Source: Mycobacterium sp. NS-7484 (lineage in GTDB: Bacteria; Actinomycetota; Actinomycetes; Mycobacteriales; Mycobacteriaceae). From it: a stretch of 64,000 bases of DNA. Below are positions 27,168-36,100 of this stretch, piece by piece (the first letter of the stretch is position 1; each line of letters starts with the position of its first letter). A program made the translations under genes and the position numbers. The notes beneath the pieces are model-generated. The model was not told the origin of the DNA. It saw only the letters and a list, made by a program, of their open reading frames with translations, and did no database searches. The stretch is taken from positions 90,158 through 154,157 of the forward strand of contig NZ_MBEJ01000069.1 in NCBI RefSeq assembly GCF_001953975.1, read 5' to 3'.

Positions 27168-28547
27168 ATGAAGTTCATCCAGTACTACCTGGACTGTCTG
27201 TCGCACGCGTCATACCTGATCGGGGATGAGTCGACCGGCCGCGCCGTCGTCGTCGACCCGCAGCGCGACGTCGCCGAGTACGTCGCCGATGCCGAGAAGC
27301 TCGGCCTGCAGATCACCCACGTCATCGAAACGCACTTCCACGCCGACTTTCTGTCCGGCCATCTCGAGCTGGCCGAGGCCACCGGCGCGGTGATCGTGTA
27401 CTCGTCGGTCGCCCGGCCTGAATTCGATCACCTCGGAGTCGAGGATGGCCAACGCATCTCCCTGGGCGAGGTGGTGCTGGAATTCCGGCACACCCCCGGC
27501 CATACCCCGGAGTCGATGAGCATCGTGGTCCATGAGCACGCCGACGACGCGACGCCATACGGCGTGCTGACCGGTGACACCTTGTTCATCGGTGATGTGG
27601 GCCGGCCGGACCTGCTCGCGTCGATCGGCTTCACCCGCGACGAGCTGGCCGACAACCTCTACCACTCGCTGCACGAAAAGCTGCTGACGCTACCGGATGC
27701 CACCCGGGTCTTCCCGGCCCACGGCGCCGGTTCGGCGTGCGGCAAGAACCTGTCCACCGAACTGTCGTCCACGATCGGCGAGCAGAAGCAGACCAACTAC
27801 GCACTGCGCGCGCCGGACAAGGAGTCGTTCATCGAGCTGGTGACGGCCGGACAGCCGCCGGCACCAAGCTATTTCGGGTACGACGCAATTCTCAACCGCA
27901 AAGACCGGCCCCTGCTCGACGAGGAGGCCACCCCGCCGGCTCTGGATTACCGGCACGCCACCGAAGCTGTGGCGGCCGGTGCCATGCTGGTCGACGGCCG
28001 TAGCCCCGAGGACTTCGCGAAGGGCCATCTGCGCAACGCGATCAACATCGGGCTGGCCGGTCGCTATGCAGAATTCGCCGGTTCGGTGATCACACCGGAT
28101 GCCGACATCGTGCTGGTCACCGAACCGGGCGAGGAACGTGAGGGCAAGAACCGGTTGGCGCGCATCGGATTCGACCGGGTGCTGGGTTACCTCGACGATC
28201 CCGAACGCGCGATGTTCGAGCACCGAGACGATGTGGAAGTGGCATCCCGACTGACCGCGCACGCCTTCGGCGAGCGGGCCGGCGATATCGCCGACCTCCA
28301 GATCGTCGACGTGCGCAATCCAGGCGAGACCGAGGCCGGCATGATCCCGGGCGCGATCAACATCCCGGTGGGACAGCTGCCGGACCGCACGGCCGAACTA
28401 GACCCGACGCGCCCGACGGTCGTCTACTGTGCCGGCGGCTACCGTTCGTCGGTAGCGGCCAGCCTGCTGCGCCGGCGCGGCTTCACCGACGTCAGCGACA
28501 TCCTGGGCGGCTACGGCGCCTGGCTGGCCGCAACCCAGACCGTTTGA
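27168..28547 (+). CDS. Persulfide dioxygenase-rhodanese fusion (CstB-like)
   Basis: Oxidises low-molecular-weight persulfides to sulfite and, through its rhodanese part, moves sulfane sulfur to thiosulfate. The 459-residue protein has a metallo-beta-lactamase domain with the non-heme iron motif THFHADFLSGH (His56, His58, Asp60, His65) and GHTPES; a first rhodanese domain around residues 260-345 with no cysteine at the active position (LVTEPGEE), a pseudo-rhodanese; and a second from about 360 with active Cys in YCAGGYRSS. This three-part order is that of staphylococcal CstB. ATG 27168 has GAGGAG seven bases ahead; an open extension to 27084 runs through the operators and was rejected. Confidence 0.88.
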   Translation: MKFIQYYLDCLSHASYLIGDESTGRAVVVDPQRDVAEYVADAEKLGLQITHVIETHFHADFLSGHLELAEATGAVIVYSSVARPEFDHLGVEDGQRISLGEVVLEFRHTPGHTPESMSIVVHEHADDATPYGVLTGDTLFIGDVGRPDLLASIGFTRDELADNLYHSLHEKLLTLPDATRVFPAHGAGSACGKNLSTELSSTIGEQKQTNYALRAPDKESFIELVTAGQPPAPSYFGYDAILNRKDRPLLDEEATPPALDYRHATEAVAAGAMLVDGRSPEDFAKGHLRNAINIGLAGRYAEFAGSVITPDADIVLVTEPGEEREGKNRLARIGFDRVLGYLDDPERAMFEHRDDVEVASRLTAHAFGERAGDIADLQIVDVRNPGETEAGMIPGAINIPVGQLPDRTAELDPTRPTVVYCAGGYRSSVAASLLRRRGFTDVSDILGGYGAWLAATQTV

Positions 28548-28569
28548 GAGACAGGAGAATACGACACAT

Positions 28570-29781
28570 ATGTCCAGCCCACGCAAGCATGAGGTCCTGA
28601 TCATCGGCGGCGGTACGGCCGGGATCACGGTGGCCGCACGGTTGTTGCGCCGGCACCACACCGACGTCGCGATCATCGAACCGTCGGACAAGCACTACTA
28701 CCAGCCGCTGTGGACACTGGTCGGCGGCGGCCAGGCGACGGCCGCCGAAACCGAGCGTGCCGAGGCGTCGGTGATGCCCCGCGGCGCCACCTGGATCAAG
28801 AGTTCGGTGACCTCGGTCGACCCGGACGCCAACACGGTCACGTGTGCCGACGGTACGACCTATGGCTACGACGTGCTGGTCGCGGCACCGGGAATCCAGC
28901 TGGACTGGGACCGTACCGAGGGCCTGGCCGACACCCTGGGCTCCGAGGGCGTCTCCTCGAACTACCGCTTCGACCTCGCCCCGCGCACATGGGAATTCAT
29001 CCGCAACACCCGATCCGGGACCGCGGTGTTCACCATGCCCTCCGGTCCGATCAAGTGCGCCGGCGCACCCCAGAAGATCGCCTACCTGGCCTGTGACCAT
29101 TGGCGGCGCCAAGGGGTGCTCGACGACATCGACGTGCACCTGGTGGTGCCGACCCCGCGGATTTTCGGCATCCCGGCCATCGCCGACAACCTGGACAAGG
29201 TGATCGCCGATTACGGCATCACGCTGCACACCGGAAGCGAAGTCCGCTCTGTCGATTCCGGCGCCCGCAAGGTGACGATGACGAGCATGGCCGAGGGAAT
29301 CGAGACCACGCTGCCCTACGACGTCCTGCACGTGGTGCCGCACCAGTCGGCACCGGACTGGATCAAGACCAGCCCGCTGTCGACCAGCCATGTCGGTGGC
29401 GACGCCAGGGGGTATGTCGACATCGACCAACACACCATGCAGCACGTGCGCTATCCCAACGTGTTCGCACTCGGCGACGCTGGCTCGTCACCGAACTCGA
29501 AAACCGGTGCGGCCATTCGGAAACAAGCGCCCGTCGTGGTGGACAACATCGGCGCGGTGTTGAGCGGACGACCACTGCTCGCCTCGTACGACGGTTATGC
29601 CTCCTGCCCCATCGTCACGTCCTCGAAGGACATGCTGCTGGCCGAGTTCGACTACGACTTCACCCTCAAACCGTCCTTCCCCCTGCTCGATCCGGTCACA
29701 CCGCACCGGCCGTACTGGTACCTCAAGAAGTACGGGCTGCCCGTCCTGTACTGGAACCTGATGTTGAAGGGTCTGGCCTGA
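28570..29781 (+). CDS. sqr: Sulfide:quinone oxidoreductase
   Basis: Membrane-associated FAD enzyme that oxidises sulfide with a quinone and forms a persulfide. The 403 residues show the FAD-binding GGGTAGITVAARL at the N-terminus, catalytic Cys163 in GPIKCAGAPQK, the second redox Cys near 340 in YASCPIVT, a flavin motif NVFALGDAGSSPNSKTGAA, and a C-terminal amphipathic segment (YWYLKKYGLPVLYWNLM) likely to dock on the membrane. The arrangement fits type II (mitochondrial-like) SQR. It starts 22 bases after the persulfide dioxygenase gene with AGGAGA upstream, and its stop shares one base with the next start (TGATG). Confidence 0.9.
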   Translation: MSSPRKHEVLIIGGGTAGITVAARLLRRHHTDVAIIEPSDKHYYQPLWTLVGGGQATAAETERAEASVMPRGATWIKSSVTSVDPDANTVTCADGTTYGYDVLVAAPGIQLDWDRTEGLADTLGSEGVSSNYRFDLAPRTWEFIRNTRSGTAVFTMPSGPIKCAGAPQKIAYLACDHWRRQGVLDDIDVHLVVPTPRIFGIPAIADNLDKVIADYGITLHTGSEVRSVDSGARKVTMTSMAEGIETTLPYDVLHVVPHQSAPDWIKTSPLSTSHVGGDARGYVDIDQHTMQHVRYPNVFALGDAGSSPNSKTGAAIRKQAPVVVDNIGAVLSGRPLLASYDGYASCPIVTSSKDMLLAEFDYDFTLKPSFPLLDPVTPHRPYWYLKKYGLPVLYWNLMLKGLA

Positions 29782-30377
29782 TGTCCAATCCGTCGATCAT
29801 CGACGCAACCGAACTCAACGAGCTGACGCGGGACGGCGTGGGACCGCGGCTCATCGATGTCCGCACCCCCGGTGAGTTCGAAAGTGCCCATATCCCACGC
29901 TCTTACAACGTCCCACTGGACCTGCTGCAGGAGCATCGTGACGAGATCGCCCAGCACCTCGACGAGAATGTGGTGCTGATCTGCCGCTCCGGGCAACGTG
30001 CCGGCACCGCCGGGCAGGCGCTTCGCGAGGCCGGGCTGCCCAATGTCTCGATCCTCGACGGTGGGATGACTGCCTGGCAGGACAAGGGATTCGTCGTGCG
30101 CCGCGGTGCCCAGCGCTGGGACCTCGAACGCCAGGTGCGCCTGGTTGCGGGGTCGATCGTGCTCGGCAGCGTGCTGGGCAGCATCGCGTCCCCCAAGCTG
30201 AAATGGGTCGCGGGGGCGATCGGGGCCGGGTTGACCACCGCGGCACTGACAAACACCTGCGCCATGGGAATGATGCTGGCCAAGCTGCCCTACAACCGGG
30301 GCGCGTCCTGTGATGCCCAGACGGTGGTCGAGCAGCTGATCGGTACCAAGAAGACACCTTCCGGCGCGTCGGCATGA
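29781..30377 (+). CDS. Membrane rhodanese (rhodanese-DUF2892, YgaP-like)
   Basis: A 198-residue sulfurtransferase: N-terminal rhodanese domain with active Cys68 in LICRSGQRAG, then two hydrophobic segments from about residue 122 (LVAGSIVLGSVLGSIA and WVAGAIGAGLTTAALT) containing a conserved Cys in NTCAMGMMLAKLPYN. This is the layout of E. coli YgaP. In this operon it probably accepts persulfide sulfur at the membrane made by SQR. Coupled to its neighbours by a TGATG junction upstream and an ATGA overlap downstream. Confidence 0.85.
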   Translation: MSNPSIIDATELNELTRDGVGPRLIDVRTPGEFESAHIPRSYNVPLDLLQEHRDEIAQHLDENVVLICRSGQRAGTAGQALREAGLPNVSILDGGMTAWQDKGFVVRRGAQRWDLERQVRLVAGSIVLGSVLGSIASPKLKWVAGAIGAGLTTAALTNTCAMGMMLAKLPYNRGASCDAQTVVEQLIGTKKTPSGASA

Positions 30378-31234
30378 TCGCCCTGGCTGTCGCACTGGCC
30401 GTCCTGGTCGGGGTGTCGCTCGGACTCCTCGGCGGGGGCGGGTCGATCCTGACGGTCCCACTGCTGGCCTATGTGGCCGGTATGGAGGCCAAGCAGGCGA
30501 TCGCCACCTCGCTCGTGGTGGTCGGGGTCACCAGCGCGGTCAGCACACTGTCACATGCCCGCGCCGGTCGGGTGCAGTGGCGCAGCGGGATGCTGTTCGG
30601 GGCGGCCGGCATGGTCGGTGCCTATCTCGGCGGGCTGCTGAGCTATGTCATCGAGGGCTCGGTGCTGCTGATCGCCTTCACGGCGGTGATGGCGGCCACC
30701 GGGATCGCGATGATCAGGAGGCGCACCGCCTGCGCTTCGACAACGCGCACGCTGCCGGTCGCCAAGGTGCTTCCGATGGGGCTCGGCGTCGGGGTGGTGA
30801 CGGGTGCCGTCGGCGCCGGCGGCGGATTCCTCGTGGTGCCCGCCCTGGCGCTGTTGGGCGGCCTGCCCATGCCCGTCGCGGTGGGCACTTCGTTGCTGGT
30901 GATCACGATGAACTCCGCGGCGGGCCTGGCCGGCCATCTCAGCACCGTGCCGATCGACTGGACGATCGCCGGGGCAGTCACCGCCGCGGCGGTGCTGGGC
31001 AGCCTGATCGGCACCCGACTGACCGCCCATGTGGACCCCGACGCGGTACGACGGGCCTTCGGCTGGTTCGTGTTGCTGATGGCATCGGTCATTCTCGGTC
31101 AAGAGGTAGATCCGGCCGTCGGGCTCACCGCCGCCTGCCTGACCGTACTGGCCGGTCTCAGCACCGTCAGCTGTGCGCGGCTGGGATGGTGTCCGCTGCG
31201 GTGGCTGTTCGGCCCACCGGCTGCCACAACATGA
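30374..31234 (+). CDS. TauE/SafE-family sulfite exporter
   Basis: A 286-residue polytopic membrane protein with about eight hydrophobic segments and the family's repeated glycine-rich motif near the N-terminus of each half (GLLGGGGSILTVPLLAY and GAVGAGGGFLVVPALAL). TauE/SafE proteins export sulfite and related organosulfonate products. In the staphylococcal cst operon a TauE homologue accompanies CstA, CstB and SQR, and the same association is seen here. Its expected role is removal of sulfite produced by the persulfide dioxygenase. It overlaps the membrane rhodanese by four bases. Confidence 0.87.
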   Translation: MIALAVALAVLVGVSLGLLGGGGSILTVPLLAYVAGMEAKQAIATSLVVVGVTSAVSTLSHARAGRVQWRSGMLFGAAGMVGAYLGGLLSYVIEGSVLLIAFTAVMAATGIAMIRRRTACASTTRTLPVAKVLPMGLGVGVVTGAVGAGGGFLVVPALALLGGLPMPVAVGTSLLVITMNSAAGLAGHLSTVPIDWTIAGAVTAAAVLGSLIGTRLTAHVDPDAVRRAFGWFVLLMASVILGQEVDPAVGLTAACLTVLAGLSTVSCARLGWCPLRWLFGPPAATT

Positions 31235-31242
31235 CCCCCACA

Positions 31243-31260
31243 CATACCCCCACGGGTATG
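31243..31260. promoter_or_regulatory. Predicted CstR/CsoR operator 3, in front of the repressor gene
   Basis: CATACCCCCACGGGTATG, containing ATACCCC-CA-CGGGTAT, matches the two operators at 27093 and 27125. It lies 39 bases before the repressor start, implying an autoregulated internal promoter. Confidence 0.75.
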
Positions 31261-31268
31261 ATGGATAA

Positions 31269-31559
<291 letters not shown>

Positions 31560-31571
31560 TCCGCGGCCGGG

Positions 31572-32666
31572 TCAGTTGACCGTCAGCGCCTCGTCCTCGT
31601 CTCGGTTGGCTGAATTCTTGCCCTTGTCGTCCGTGTCGTCCTGGTCGCTCCGTGAAACCTGCACATCACCGGCGATCTGCGGAACCCGTGTCGCCCGCAC
31701 GTAGACAGTGTCGCCCTCGCGTAGCCCCAGCGCCTCGGCGTCACCCCGGGTGATCTGGGCCGTGAACGGCACGTGCGTTGCGGCGCTGGTCAACTCGACG
31801 CGAACCTCGAAGCCCAGCATCACGATCCGGTCGATCGTGGCCCGCAAGACCCCGGTGGCCTCGGCCGTGCCGTCACCGGCGGCCACCGCCAGTTCGGGAT
31901 TACGACCCACGCGAATGTCGTGCGGGCGCACCAGGATTCCGTTGAGTTCGGAGACCGCGCCCAGAAACGACATCACGAACGCGTTGGCGGGCTCGTCGTA
32001 CACCTCGGTCGGTGAACCGACCTGCTCGATGCGCCCCTTGTTGAGCACTGCGATCCGGTCCGCCACATCCAGGGCCTCGGCCTGGTCGTGGGTCACCAGC
32101 ACGGTGGTGACGTGTACCTCGTCGTGCAGCCGGCGCAGCCAGGTACGCAGATCGTCGCGCACCTTGGCGTCCAATGCACCGAACGGCTCGTCGAGCAGCA
32201 GCACCTGCGGGTCGACGGCCAGCGCCCGCGCCAGCGCCATCCGCTGACGTTGACCGCCCGAGAGCTGGTTGGGATAACGGGTTTGAAAACCGGCCAGCCC
32301 CACCACTTCCAGCAGGTTGTCGACCTTCTCCTTGACCTCGGCCTTGGGGCGCTTACGGATCTTCAGACCAAAGGCCACGTTGTCGCGGACCGTCAGGTGT
32401 TTGAACGCCGCGTAGTGCTGGAACACGAAACCGATACCGCGGCGCTGCGGCGGGATTCCGGTCACGTCACGGCCGTTGATGGTGATGGTCCCGGTGTCGG
32501 GTTGGTCCAGTCCGGCGATGGCACGGAGCAGGGTGGACTTGCCCGAACCGCTCGGCCCCAACAGGGCGGTGAGCGAACCGGAGGGCACCTCGAAGTCGAT
32601 GTTGTCGAGCGCGGCGAAATCGCCGTAGTGCTTGTTCGCGCCCCGAACCACGATCGCGTCGGTCAT
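31572..32666 (-). CDS. cysA: Sulfate ABC transporter ATP-binding protein CysA
   Basis: ATPase subunit of the sulfate/thiosulfate importer. The 364 residues hold Walker [10 protein letters not shown], signature [15 protein letters not shown], Walker [14 protein letters not shown] and switch His in [10 protein letters not shown], followed by a C-terminal TOBE-like regulatory domain ([14 protein letters not shown]) and an acidic tail. It is last in the subI-cysT-cysW-cysA operon, 19 bases after cysW, with AGAAGGGAAG as ribosome-binding site. The order is the same as Rv2400c-Rv2397c. Confidence 0.95.
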   Translation of the reverse strand: MTDAIVVRGANKHYGDFAALDNIDFEVPSGSLTALLGPSGSGKSTLLRAIAGLDQPDTGTITINGRDVTGIPPQRRGIGFVFQHYAAFKHLTVRDNVAFGLKIRKRPKAEVKEKVDNLLEVVGLAGFQTRYPNQLSGGQRQRMALARALAVDPQVLLLDEPFGALDAKVRDDLRTWLRRLHDEVHVTTVLVTHDQAEALDVADRIAVLNKGRIEQVGSPTEVYDEPANAFVMSFLGAVSELNGILVRPHDIRVGRNPELAVAAGDGTAEATGVLRATIDRIVMLGFEVRVELTSAATHVPFTAQITRGDAEALGLREGDTVYVRATRVPQIAGDVQVSRSDQDDTDDKGKNSANRDEDEALTVN

Positions 32667-32685
32667 AGTTCTTCCCTTCTCGGCC

Positions 32686-33507
32686 CTACTGCGCGGCCTT
32701 GGTTCGACGACGGTCGAGGATGACCTGGACCACCAGGACCACCACGGCCACCGCCATGAGCAACGTCGAGATGGCGTACGCGCCGTACACCGAGTCGGCG
32801 GTGCCGCGGTTGTAACGGTCGGCCACCAGCAAGGTCAGCGTCTGAGAGGTGCCCGGCAGGTTCGACGCCACCATGAGCACCGCACCGAACTCTCCCAGGG
32901 TGCGGGCCACGGTCAACACGATGCCGTAGGTCAGGCCCCACCGGATCGACGGCAGGGTGATCCGCCAAAAGGTCTGCCACCACGTCGATCCCAGTGTCGC
33001 GGCGGCTTCCTCCTGATCGGTACCGATCTCGTGCAACACCGGTTCGACCTCGCGGATGACGAACGGCACGGTGACGAAGATGCTGGCCAGCACGATGCCG
33101 GGGAATCCGAAGATGATCTTGAACCCGAGGTTGTTCTCGACGAAACCGAACAACCCGGCCGACCCCCACAGCAGGATCAACGCCACACCGACCACCACCG
33201 GCGACACCGCGAACGGCAGGTCGATGACCGCCTGCAGCGCACTCTTGCCACGGAATTTGTTGCGCGCCAAGACCAATGCCGTGGGGACACCGAACAACAC
33301 GTTCAGCGGCACCACGATCGCCACCACCAACAACGACAGGTTCAGCGCCGAGATGGCCGCGGGCGTGCCCACCGATGCGAAGAACTCGCCGAGCCCCGGG
33401 CCGAACGTGCGCCACAAGATGAGACCCACCGGAACCACCACGAGCACCGTCACATAGGCCAGGGCAAGAAACCGCAACAGGTAGCGCATCCGCGGGGAGA
33501 GCGTCAT
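32686..33507 (-). CDS. cysW: Sulfate ABC transporter permease CysW
   Basis: A 273-residue inner-membrane permease with six hydrophobic segments and the cytoplasmic EAA loop that contacts CysA ([24 protein letters not shown]). Pairs with CysT to form the sulfate channel. Its start overlaps the cysT stop by four bases. Confidence 0.94.
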   Translation of the reverse strand: MTLSPRMRYLLRFLALAYVTVLVVVPVGLILWRTFGPGLGEFFASVGTPAAISALNLSLLVVAIVVPLNVLFGVPTALVLARNKFRGKSALQAVIDLPFAVSPVVVGVALILLWGSAGLFGFVENNLGFKIIFGFPGIVLASIFVTVPFVIREVEPVLHEIGTDQEEAAATLGSTWWQTFWRITLPSIRWGLTYGIVLTVARTLGEFGAVLMVASNLPGTSQTLTLLVADRYNRGTADSVYGAYAISTLLMAVAVVVLVVQVILDRRRTKAAQ

Positions 33508-34364
33508 GCCGAAAGCTCCTCACGTTTGGCCACCCGCGACCCCACCGCCCGGAGCACGAACAACACCAGGAACGAGATCAGCAGCAGCACAATGGAGATC
33601 GCCGCGGCCCCGGTGCGGTCGTCGTTCTCGATCAGGGTCCGGATCCACTGCGAGGACACCTCGGTCTCGCCCGGCACCGCACCACCGATCAGCACCACCG
33701 AACCGAACTCGCCGATGGCCCGCGAGAACGCCAGCCCGGCGCCGGACAGCAGCGCGGGAAGCAACGCCGGCAGGATCACCTTCACGAAGATGACCCGGTT
33801 ACTGGCCCCCAGCGAGGCCGCGGCTTCCTCGGTCTCGCGGTCGAGCTCCAGCAGTACCGGCTGTACCGAGCGCACCACGAACGGCAGGGTGACGAACAAC
33901 AGCGCGACACCGACACCCCACTTGGTGTGCTGCAGGTGCAGACCGACCGGGCTGGCCGGGCCGTACAGCGCCAGCATCACGAGGCTCGCCACGATCGTCG
34001 GCAATGCGAACGGCAGATCGATCACCGAGTCCACCAGCCGTTTACCCCAGAATTCGTCGCGGGTCAGCACCCAGGCCACCACCAGGCCGAACACCAGGTT
34101 CACCAGTGTCACGCCGGCCGAGATGGTCAGCGTCACCCGGAACGAGTCCACCGCCGCGTTGGAGGTGACGGCCAGCCAGAAGGCGTGCCACCCGCCGCCG
34201 GCCGCCTGCCACACGATCGCGGCCAACGGCAGCAGAACGATGATGCTCAGCCAGATCGACGCGGCCCCCACGCGCAGTGAGGTGCTGCCGTAGCGGCCGG
34301 GCCGCTCACCTGCCGGCGCGCCCAGATCCGTCTGGGCGGCATCGGTCTGGGCCACCGACGTCAT
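33504..34364 (-). CDS. cysT: Sulfate ABC transporter permease CysT
   Basis: A 286-residue permease, partner of CysW, with six hydrophobic segments after a hydrophilic N-terminus of about 35 residues and the EAA loop TEEAAASLGASNRVIFVKVILP. The start overlaps the subI stop by four bases, and its own stop overlaps cysW, so the membrane subunits are translationally coupled. Confidence 0.94.
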   Translation of the reverse strand: MTSVAQTDAAQTDLGAPAGERPGRYGSTSLRVGAASIWLSIIVLLPLAAIVWQAAGGGWHAFWLAVTSNAAVDSFRVTLTISAGVTLVNLVFGLVVAWVLTRDEFWGKRLVDSVIDLPFALPTIVASLVMLALYGPASPVGLHLQHTKWGVGVALLFVTLPFVVRSVQPVLLELDRETEEAAASLGASNRVIFVKVILPALLPALLSGAGLAFSRAIGEFGSVVLIGGAVPGETEVSSQWIRTLIENDDRTGAAAISIVLLLISFLVLFVLRAVGSRVAKREELSA

Positions 34365-35425
34365 CCAGTCGCCTGCTTGTAGATCTTGGTGATAGAGCCG
34401 TTGTCCTTGTCGAACAACGATGGGTCGACCTCATCCCAGCCGCCCAGATCGGCGATCGTCCACAGCTTCTCCGGCGTCGGGAAGTCCTTGGTGAAGTCCG
34501 CCGCCACCGCCGGATCGACCGGCCGGAACCCGGCCTCGGCCCACAGCTTCTGCCCCTCGGGGGTGAACAGGAAGTTCAGCAGGGCCTTGGCCGCCTCGGC
34601 GTGGGCGCTGGTCTTGACGACGGCCACCGGATTCTCGATCTTGAAGGTTTGCGGTGGGTTGATGTGCTCGACCGGCTTGCCCTGCCGCTCGACGTTGATC
34701 GCCTCGTTTTCGTAGCTGATCAGCACGTCCCCGGTGCCCTGCAGGAAGACGTCGGTGGCCTCGCGGCCAGAGCCCGGACGGGTCTTGACGTGTTCGGTCA
34801 CCAGCTTGTTGACGAAGTCCAGACCGGCCGCCGAATCCTTGCCGCCGTTGCTCTTCGCCGCATACGGCGCCAACAGGTTCCACTTGGCCGAACCGGAACT
34901 CAACGGGCTCGGGGTGACCACCTCGAGCCCGGGCTGCAGCAGATCGTCCCAGTCCTTGATGCCCTTGGGATTGCCCTTGCGCACCACCAATGAGACCACA
35001 GATCCGAACGGCACGCCCTTGGTGTTGCCGGCATTCCAGTCCTCGGCCACCTTGTCGGCCTTGACCAACCGGGTGATGTCGGGCTCGACCGAGAAGTTGA
35101 CGATGTCGGCCGGCTTGCCGTCGACGACGGCCCGTGACTGGTCACCGGAGGCACCGAAGGACTTGGTGACCGCGACACCCTTGCCTTCCTCGGTGGCGGC
35201 GAACGCCGGGATGATCTTGCTCCACCCCGGTTCTGGCACCGCGTAGGCAACCAGGGTCAGGGTGGTGTCGGCACCCGCGGCGGCGTCGTCCCCACCGGGA
35301 ACGTCGCTGGCACCGCCGGCGCACCCGACCGCCAACACACTGGTGGTGGCCAGGACGGCGGCGGTGCGCCACAGCCGCGCACGGGAGAACACCGATCGGC
35401 TGAGGTTGGTCTTGTTGACGGACAC
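34361..35425 (-). CDS. subI: Sulfate-binding lipoprotein SubI
   Basis: Extracytoplasmic sulfate-binding protein that delivers sulfate to CysT/CysW. The 354-residue precursor has a basic N-terminus (SRARLWRT), a hydrophobic stretch and a lipobox-like LAVGC, so it should be lipid-anchored. The mature part shows the sulfate-binding family motifs LTLVAYAVPEPG, AVVDGKPADIVNF and PEKLWTIADLGGWDEV. The open frame extends to 35566, but GTG 35425 has GAAAGG nine bases upstream and gives a normal signal peptide. A leader ORF and possible hairpins precede it. Confidence 0.92.
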   Translation of the reverse strand: MSVNKTNLSRSVFSRARLWRTAAVLATTSVLAVGCAGGASDVPGGDDAAAGADTTLTLVAYAVPEPGWSKIIPAFAATEEGKGVAVTKSFGASGDQSRAVVDGKPADIVNFSVEPDITRLVKADKVAEDWNAGNTKGVPFGSVVSLVVRKGNPKGIKDWDDLLQPGLEVVTPSPLSSGSAKWNLLAPYAAKSNGGKDSAAGLDFVNKLVTEHVKTRPGSGREATDVFLQGTGDVLISYENEAINVERQGKPVEHINPPQTFKIENPVAVVKTSAHAEAAKALLNFLFTPEGQKLWAEAGFRPVDPAVAADFTKDFPTPEKLWTIADLGGWDEVDPSLFDKDNGSITKIYKQATG

Positions 35426-35428
35426 TGA

Positions 35429-35478
35429 GGACCTTTCTGGCAGACAGCGGACAATGCGAGGTCCGTCATGCGGAAAGG
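35429..35478 (-). promoter_or_regulatory. Possible alternative pairings masking the subI ribosome-binding site
   Basis: On the minus strand the subI Shine-Dalgarno region GAAAGG (35432-35437) has an exact complement CCTTTC at 35473-35478, and the overlapping AGGTCC (35429-35434) has an exact complement GGACCT at 35459-35464. Either would hide the ribosome-binding site. Six-base stems can occur by chance, so this rests mainly on the parallel with the sirA leader. Confidence 0.4.
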
Positions 35479-35556
35479 CGAGGGAGGTGAGGGAGGCAAC
35501 AGCAGAGCATCCGGGCACAGAACCGCCACCGACACCAAACCGCAGACGGGTTGGGG

Positions 35557-35649
35557 TCAGCGACAACAGGCGACGTCAGCAACAGCGCGTGCACCCACGG
35601 CAATGAGAGCCAAGACATGGCTCTCGGTCTTGCCGGACGCTGAATGCAT
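35557..35649 (-). CDS. Leaderless leader peptide ending Cys-Cys-Arg upstream of subI
   Basis: A 30-residue ORF ending DVACCR, 131 bases ahead of the subI start. Its ATG lies exactly seven bases after TATTCT (35657-35662 on the plus strand), a good -10 element, so the mRNA should begin at the start codon. Adjacent cysteine codons just before the stop and the location ahead of a sulfate-uptake operon match the poly-cysteine leader ORFs reported in M. smegmatis. Only two Cys codons are present, against four in the sirA leader, so any attenuation may be weaker. Confidence 0.66.
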   Translation of the reverse strand: MHSASGKTESHVLALIAVGARAVADVACCR

Positions 35650-35656
35650 GGCGCGA

Positions 35657-35662
35657 AGAATA
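35657..35662 (-). promoter_or_regulatory. Predicted -10 element of the subI-cysTWA leaderless transcript
   Basis: TATTCT on the minus strand fits TANNNT and is separated by seven bases (TCGCGCC) from the leader ATG at 35649, the usual geometry of mycobacterial leaderless promoters. Confidence 0.6.
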
Positions 35663-35705
35663 ACAGAATTCCGCCGTCGCGCCTGCCGGGCAGTGCGGGC
35701 CGGAG

Positions 35706-35783
35706 TCAGCGGGTCAGCAACCACATGACGATGACCAGGACGACCAGGAGAACCAAGATCAAGGTGACACGCGACCGCGGCAT
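35706..35783 (-). CDS. 25-residue single-span membrane microprotein
   Basis: Begins MPRSRVT, continues as an unbroken hydrophobic segment of about 16 residues (LILVLLVVLVIVMWLL) and ends TR: a single transmembrane helix with a basic cytoplasmic start. It starts five bases after the stop of the 67-residue membrane protein, with CGGAG eight bases upstream. I do not recognise it. The clean hydrophobic run, ribosome-binding site and coupling argue for a real gene; its brevity argues for caution. Confidence 0.55.
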   Translation of the reverse strand: MPRSRVTLILVLLVVLVIVMWLLTR

Positions 35784-35788
35784 ACCGT

Positions 35789-35992
35789 TCACTCCGATTC
35801 CATCTCCTCCGTCGGGGCATGGCGAAGCCGGTGCAACCCGGCGGTTCCCCAGCCCAGCGCACCGTCGAGCACCACGGCACTGCCGTAGGCCAGCGCCAGT
35901 ACCACCGGCATCACCACCGCGGTCTGCACGACGAACGGCAGCCCGGTGAGCCACAGTTCGACGCCGTCCCACCAGCTCAGGATTGCCGTCAT
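35789..35992 (-). CDS. Small conserved membrane protein (Rv2401A-like)
   Basis: A 67-residue protein with one or two hydrophobic segments (LTGLPFVVQTAVVMPVVLAL and the AVVLDGALGW region) and an acidic tail EEMESE. Length and position match the small membrane protein annotated near Rv2401 in M. tuberculosis. Function unknown. ATG 35992 is preferred to the in-frame ATG 36022 because it gives the family length. It is divergent from the trehalase gene. Confidence 0.68.
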   Translation of the reverse strand: MTAILSWWDGVELWLTGLPFVVQTAVVMPVVLALAYGSAVVLDGALGWGTAGLHRLRHAPTEEMESE

Positions 35993-36100
35993 GGGCCCAA
36001 GCGTAGGCGATCGCCGGATCACCGTTCTTCATCCCGTCCCGCCCGTAACATTCGCCACGCCCGGCGCGGGTAGACGCCGCCTGTATCCGCAGATGATGAT

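Noticed and set aside
32632..34293. Plus-strand frame of 553 codons opposite cysW/cysT
   Set aside because: Antisense to two well-defined permease genes; composition is low-complexity His/Arg/Gln.
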